Positions 60,010-64,000 of a stretch of 64,000 nt of DNA are shown one piece after another. Each line of letters starts with the position of its first letter. The first letter of the stretch is position 1. A model generated the notes under the pieces. That model saw nothing but the letters and a program-made list of their open reading frames with translations, was not told the DNA's origin and ran no database searches. Origin of the DNA: an uncultured Bacilli bacterium (GTDB lineage Bacteria; Bacillota_I; Bacilli_A; RF39; UBA660); assembly GCA_934090795.1 (NCBI GenBank), contig CAKOJQ010000004.1, positions 65,022 to 129,021 of the forward strand, written 5' to 3'. Both the position numbers and the translations under genes were made by a program.

Positions 60010-62307
60010 ATGAACGAAGTACTTAAATTAATTAGAAATAAAGATTATATTGAAGCAGAGAAAGAAATAGAAGAAATAATAAAAACAGGTAATTTAGATG
60101 AAAAAAACAAGATTAAATATTATTATTTAATTTCACTAATTAATAATGATTATGATAATAAAAATAAAAATATTCATAAAGCCAAAAGATATATAAAAAT
60201 GTGCATTAATTCAAAATTTGTTGAAGAGCCTTATTATATATTATATTCAAAATTAGAAGATGACAAAATAATATTAGAATCTACAATACAAAGTGCATTA
60301 AAAAAATTTCCTCGTTCTCAATATTTAAATCAATTTGCATTCAAATTAAAAAGTGATGAGCAAAAAAAGGAATTTTATATTCAAATAAAAGATACACCTA
60401 TTTTTAAAGAGGAATTTATTTTATTATATAGTCAATTTTTCTTTTCGCAACAAATGTGGAATAAACTAGTAGAATTAGATAATTATTCAAAAAAAGTAAA
60501 AAATAAAATAAATTATATATTTTTTAGTTTTGCAATAGGTGTAGCTAAATTGATGAGTAGTTCAAATAAATCTGAATTAATTCAGGCAAAAGAAAAATTA
60601 GAAAATCTAATGAATCTTAATAATGACAATATTTTGGAGAATAATTTGCATATTTTTTTAGCTTATTGCTATACGAGATTGAATGAAAATAGGAAATTTC
60701 AAGAAACAGTATATAAATTACCTATAGCAATAAAATATATGGATCTAGATGATTATCCTTATTCATTTGAAATGAATTTTTCAAAATTATATAAGTTTAT
60801 GTTTACTGAAATGATTAACTATTGTTCAAAAAACAAGCAATTAAAGCAAAGACTTTCTGTGATATATTCACTATATCTGTTTTATCCCTCTCAATTTTTT
60901 AGTATTGTAAGATTTTCTAAAAAAAATATTAATGATATTATATCTGGAAAGAATTTGTTTGATAATTATATAGATTATTATAAAAGCGTTTGCTATATGT
61001 ATGATGCATTAAAAGAAAAACTGAATGCTTTTAAAACATATTTAGAATCTCCAATACATAGTTATGATAAACTAGAAATAACTTTAGGTACAATTTTAGA
61101 AGATGTTGCAGATGATGAAATATTATTATTCCAAAAAGATTTTATGGAATTTTTAAAAACAACTTATTTAACTAATGAAATTTATCAATGTATTGTAACA
61201 CCCTTCATAGATAAATGTTATGATTTAAAAAAATATGAATTAATTTATAAAATATCTAGTCAAATTGGAATTAAAAAAATTACTTTGCAAAAAGACAAAT
61301 TACCACTTTTTGAAATGGCTTACTCTGCAAGAAATTTTGATATTCTATTTTCAAAAAGTCTATATGAATTAAATCTAAAAATTGAAAAAAGTCATGCTAC
61401 TTTTAATAATTTAGGAACTATTTATGAAGAATTAGGATTTTTATCAAAGGCAAGCGATTTATTTAACAAAGCATTAAAATTAGATGAATTTGAAGATATA
61501 TATAAAAACAATTGTGAAAGAATTTCAAAAAGAATATTAAAACAAAGCGAAGCAAGAAGCGATTTAATTATTAATAATTTTGATTTCTTAGAAATATTAT
61601 TAATACTATCTATGCAAAGAGATAAATATAATATAATTAATATTGATAAAATTGATATTACAAAATTTGAAAATTTGAGTAAAGAAAATATAAAAAAATA
61701 TTGTAATATGTTTATATCAAAAGGTTTTTATATAAAACAAAAAGATAATATTGTTGTAGACATGGATTTATTTGAATTATTAAATAATCTATCAAGAACA
61801 ATAAATAAAAATAAAGAATATAAAAAAATATCGGATAATATTAATTATGAGAAATTAAACTTAATGGGATATAATGAGGAATTAATAAAAAATTTAAATA
61901 AGATTTCAGATAAAGATTTAGTGAAAATTTTAAAACGCGATTTAAAAGAATGTGCAATTGCATATGTGGCACAACAATATAAATCTACTATAATACTGGG
62001 AGGAAGTATAATAGAAACGATCTTAACTTATATTTTAAAAAATAGTGGTATAAAAAAATATGAATTTGATATTAATAGTAAAAAAACAATAATAAATTTA
62101 GATAGAATGGGAATTGAACAAATGCTATATGTGGCTAAAGAAGAAAAATTAATAAATAATACTATATATCATTTAGACCATTATGTAAGAGAGTATAGAA
62201 ATGCAATTCATCCTGCTGTTGAAATAAGGAAAAAATATTCAATTAATGATAGAAATGCGACAATGATATGGCAAATATTAAAAGAAACAATTTTAACAAT
62301 TTTTTAG
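60010..62307 (+). CDS. Large TPR-like protein with HEPN-like C-terminal domain
   Basis: The 765-residue protein is helical throughout. Residues 1-560 look like tetratricopeptide-type repeats; the clearest is SHATFNNLGTIYEELGFLSK then ASDLFNKALKLDEFE near 470. The last 130 residues (from KDLKECAIAYVAQQYKSTII) form a helical bundle with IETILTYILKNSG and the end motif VREYRNAIHPAVEI. The Arg-x-His spacing in YRNAIHP recalls HEPN or DUF4145-type domains, which include RNases of defence systems. ATG 60010 follows AAGTGGTGAT. It is followed 92 bp later by an unknown gene. A defence role is inference. Confidence 0.6.
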   Translation: MNEVLKLIRNKDYIEAEKEIEEIIKTGNLDEKNKIKYYYLISLINNDYDNKNKNIHKAKRYIKMCINSKFVEEPYYILYSKLEDDKIILESTIQSALKKFPRSQYLNQFAFKLKSDEQKKEFYIQIKDTPIFKEEFILLYSQFFFSQQMWNKLVELDNYSKKVKNKINYIFFSFAIGVAKLMSSSNKSELIQAKEKLENLMNLNNDNILENNLHIFLAYCYTRLNENRKFQETVYKLPIAIKYMDLDDYPYSFEMNFSKLYKFMFTEMINYCSKNKQLKQRLSVIYSLYLFYPSQFFSIVRFSKKNINDIISGKNLFDNYIDYYKSVCYMYDALKEKLNAFKTYLESPIHSYDKLEITLGTILEDVADDEILLFQKDFMEFLKTTYLTNEIYQCIVTPFIDKCYDLKKYELIYKISSQIGIKKITLQKDKLPLFEMAYSARNFDILFSKSLYELNLKIEKSHATFNNLGTIYEELGFLSKASDLFNKALKLDEFEDIYKNNCERISKRILKQSEARSDLIINNFDFLEILLILSMQRDKYNIINIDKIDITKFENLSKENIKKYCNMFISKGFYIKQKDNIVVDMDLFELLNNLSRTINKNKEYKKISDNINYEKLNLMGYNEELIKNLNKISDKDLVKILKRDLKECAIAYVAQQYKSTIILGGSIIETILTYILKNSGIKKYEFDINSKKTIINLDRMGIEQMLYVAKEEKLINNTIYHLDHYVREYRNAIHPAVEIRKKYSINDRNATMIWQILKETILTIF

Positions 62308-62308
62308 T

Positions 62309-62332
62309 ATTATTAATAAATCTATTAATAAT
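62309..62332. repeat. Perfect inverted repeat
   Basis: ATTATTAATA-AATC-TATTAATAAT, a 10-bp stem directly after the TPR gene. No T run follows, so it is either a weak terminator or a protein site. Confidence 0.45.
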
Positions 62333-62399
62333 TCGTTAAATCGCATTGTAAAAATACTAAAATGTGCTATAATAATTAGTCAATAAGGAGGACTTTGTT

Positions 62400-63254
62400 A
62401 TGCAAAATAATGAAGAAATAGAATTATCATCAATACAAGCAACGGCTTATTGGTGGATCAATCTTATTAGAAGTAAAGTTAAAGAAATACTGATTGAAGA
62501 ATCATCAGATAAAAACAACACAAAATTTGCAAAAATATTTTGTGATTTTACAGAAGTTGATTGGAGAAACTTATATTTACAATTAGTAGATTGCATTACT
62601 GAAGATGTAAATAATTATGTTCCAAAAGGAAATGTTTATGGTATTGATTCATTTAGTCAAGACACTGATAAAGGTGGGCATAATAGAATTAATAACGCGA
62701 TATCCAAAATACTTCAAAAGTCTATACCAGATATTCGTCTTGCTAGTAATAGTTCAAAAGACTGGGTAATTTATACGAATATGTTTGGCGCAAGTGTATT
62801 GTATAAATCATGTGGTGTATCTGATTTATCGACAAAATATGAACCTAGTTATGTTTTAACAGGCGATGAAAATGAATTAGATTTTTATAATCAAGTTATA
62901 TCAACCATAGCAGTTCTTCAACAAAAAAATTGCAATTTTCATTCACTTCCTTTATTAAGAAGCGGATTTTGTGATGAATACAAAAGGCTTTATCCATCTG
63001 ATGAAACTTTAGATGAAATTAGAGATCATTTTAATAAAACTTTTGATAAAGCCTCAGATAGAGATATTATTTTGGGAAGAAGCTGCAAAGAAAGATATTT
63101 TGCTAATTTTAGAGATTTTGATTATGTAGGACTTGAAAATTATATGGAATTAGCTGAGCACTATGCAAGAATAATATTGCAAATAAAAAAGGCTCCTGAA
63201 GGTCAATCGTTAGTTAAAAAAATTCGAAGAAATAAAGATGATAAAAAGCATTAA
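62400..63254 (+). CDS. Hypothetical protein next to the TPR/HEPN-like gene
   Basis: The 284-residue soluble protein begins SSIQATAYWWINLIRSKVKE. It includes YGIDSFSQDTDKGGHNRINN, SKDWVIYTNMFGASVLYKSC and FHSLPLLRSGFCDEYKRLYP, and ends in a basic tail (VKKIRRNKDDKKH). I recognise no family. The mix of conserved-looking Trp, Cys and His residues suggests an enzyme or a structured partner. It has AAGGAGG and a promoter-like TATAAT near 62370. Codon use is like the TPR gene, so both may have arrived together. Confidence 0.6.
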   Translation: MQNNEEIELSSIQATAYWWINLIRSKVKEILIEESSDKNNTKFAKIFCDFTEVDWRNLYLQLVDCITEDVNNYVPKGNVYGIDSFSQDTDKGGHNRINNAISKILQKSIPDIRLASNSSKDWVIYTNMFGASVLYKSCGVSDLSTKYEPSYVLTGDENELDFYNQVISTIAVLQQKNCNFHSLPLLRSGFCDEYKRLYPSDETLDEIRDHFNKTFDKASDRDIILGRSCKERYFANFRDFDYVGLENYMELAEHYARIILQIKKAPEGQSLVKKIRRNKDDKKH

Positions 63255-63284
63255 TAAACTGTTCAACTTTTAGTGTTCAGTTCA

Positions 63285-63518
63285 TTATCGATCAATATCA
63301 TCTTTTTCTTTGTTTAAATCATATTCTTTACTGAATTTATAAGTTTCATTCAAATCATTAATTGTGTCATCTTCAATAACACCATGCTCGTATAAATCTC
63401 TTGAAAATTCACGATATTTATCTCTATCTTTTCTATTAAATAATCTGTTTTTTAAAAATGCAAAATATTTTATAGGATTCTGTATATTTATTGAAATGAC
63501 TGACGGGTGGTGACTCCC
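63285..63518 (-). pseudogene. Minus-strand C-terminal gene fragment
   Basis: The frame reads VISINIQNPIKYFAFLKNRL, then FNRKDRDKYREFSRDLYEHG and DDTINDLNETYKFSKEYDLN up to TAA. It has no ATG, GTG or TTG start, and an in-frame TGA stands upstream (63519-63521). It is the end of a helical protein whose front has been lost at the inverted repeat near 63525. Family unknown. Confidence 0.5.
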
Positions 63519-63524
63519 TCACTA

Positions 63525-63572
63525 TGCTCCATAAAAAAAACACCAAATGGTGTTTGTATTTTCAATGGAGCA
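63525..63572. repeat. Inverted repeat with nested hairpin at a gene junction
   Basis: TGCTCCAT (63525-63532) and ATGGAGCA (63565-63572) are exact inverses. Between them is a hairpin with stem AAACACC and GGTGTTT. The half ATGGAGC also ends both direct repeats around the Fic gene. Gene fragments point away from it on both sides. Confidence 0.55.
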
Positions 63573-63804
63573 ATTACAAAATTATACAACTTGGAGAGAT
63601 AATAAATTGTGTGTAATAATGTTTTCAAGAAATAAAGATTTCTTTAAAGTGTTAGAAGAAATAAAAAATACAATGCCACAGGAAGAGAATTATTTAAGTT
63701 ATAAAGAAATAGATAAAAATGAATTTGAATTAAAATTAAAATCTAAAAATAATGATGGGCAAATTTTAAAAATAATAATATATGCTTTTGATTTATCTAT
63801 ATGA
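63565..63804 (+). pseudogene. C-terminal gene fragment
   Basis: The frame reads MEQLQNYTTWRDNKLCVIMF, then SRNKDFFKVLEEIKNTMPQE and FELKLKSKNNDGQILKIIIY. YTTWRDNKL with a closing beta strand looks like the end of a larger protein rather than a start. The ATG at 63565 has no good ribosome site. I class it as a remnant, though a small real gene cannot be excluded. Confidence 0.5.
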
Positions 63805-64000
63805 TTTAAGAACGCAAAATATTTTATTATTTTTTAGAAACTTTTTAATAATTTGTAAAAGTATTTATTGAGTTAATGTTTTCAAATTATAGAAATTTGT
63901 GAACACTAACTATAACCTAGTTGGTTAGTGTAGAATATGTTGGGGATTAGTACCTAAAAAAGTACAATATAATTAAGTTAATTTAATAATAAATAAATCA
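63805..64000. other. Window end with hairpin
   Basis: ACACTAAC (63903-63910) pairs with GTTAGTGT (63924-63931) around a 13-base loop, without a T run after it. It is operator-like or an RNA structure. No gene start is visible before the window ends. Confidence 0.4.

Noticed and set aside
1..64000. Mycoplasma-type code with TGA as Trp
   Set aside because: TGA is used as a stop at normal gene ends and Trp is TGG in all conserved motifs.
1..64000. CRISPR array, tRNA or rRNA genes
   Set aside because: No regularly spaced repeats of suitable length and no tRNA or rRNA signature were seen on either strand; a covariance-model search would be decisive.

Overview
The window is very AT-rich DNA from a walled, Gram-positive-type bacterium, most likely an uncultured gut Bacillota (Bacilli, RF39 or Erysipelotrichia-like). 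That placement is an inference. It rests on AGGAGG-type ribosome sites, a LytR-CpsA-Psr wall enzyme, LysM amidase remains, SipW-type secretion, XRE regulators and tightly packed genes. The standard code is used: TGA ends genes (for example the one ending at 13375) and Trp is TGG. No rRNA, tRNA or CRISPR array was recognised.

Layout. 1-7.4 kb is an accessory island: two XRE regulators with palindromic operators, a frameshifted small gene, a zinc-ribbon membrane metallopeptidase, a P-type Ca2+ ATPase, and a protein that may carry two ADP-ribosyltransferase-like halves. Its right edge abuts an amidase gene that has lost its 5' end. 7.6-15 kb holds cell-surface genes (LysM amidase remnant, LCP transferase, a holin-like pair, cadherin-like protein) plus an SDR and a nucleotide-kinase-like gene. 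15.5-25.8 kb carries a MacB-like ABC exporter, the LemA/DUF2207 pair, an AlgI/AlgJ-like O-acetylation pair and a glutamine amidotransferase. 26-31 kb has a broken ComEC-like metallo-beta-lactamase gene, a double-HTH regulator and zinc-ribbon/PrsW genes. 31-35.4 kb is an operon of an ATPase, a tail-anchored zinc protease, a transglutaminase-like protein and a Nudix hydrolase. 35.7-38.8 kb is an ABC-2 exporter. 38.9-43.5 kb is a SipW surface-protein locus whose last gene looks mosaic. 43.6-45 kb is a sigma/anti-sigma pair. 45-46.9 kb is scarred by an IS256-type relic and a partly duplicated HAD phosphatase pseudogene. 47-57.8 kb contains metabolic genes and, at 48.2-51.3 kb, a DUF2207 membrane protein with a Gly/Ser/Cys tail, overlapped by a radical SAM/SPASM enzyme. 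57.8-64 kb is a second accessory region: a Fic gene between direct repeats, a TPR protein with a HEPN-like end, an unknown gene and gene fragments.

The most promising candidate system is the DUF2207(CSSC tail)/radical SAM pair, which reads as membrane-tethered peptide modification. A relative at 19.8-21.7 kb has the same architecture but no cysteines in its tail and no radical SAM neighbour. Second is the mosaic surface gene at 41.8-43.5 kb, where a C-terminal segment of different base composition ends in a stop just ahead of an in-frame orphan membrane anchor. Single-base frameshifts in A/T runs recur across the window. They may be true decay, slippage switches or assembly errors.
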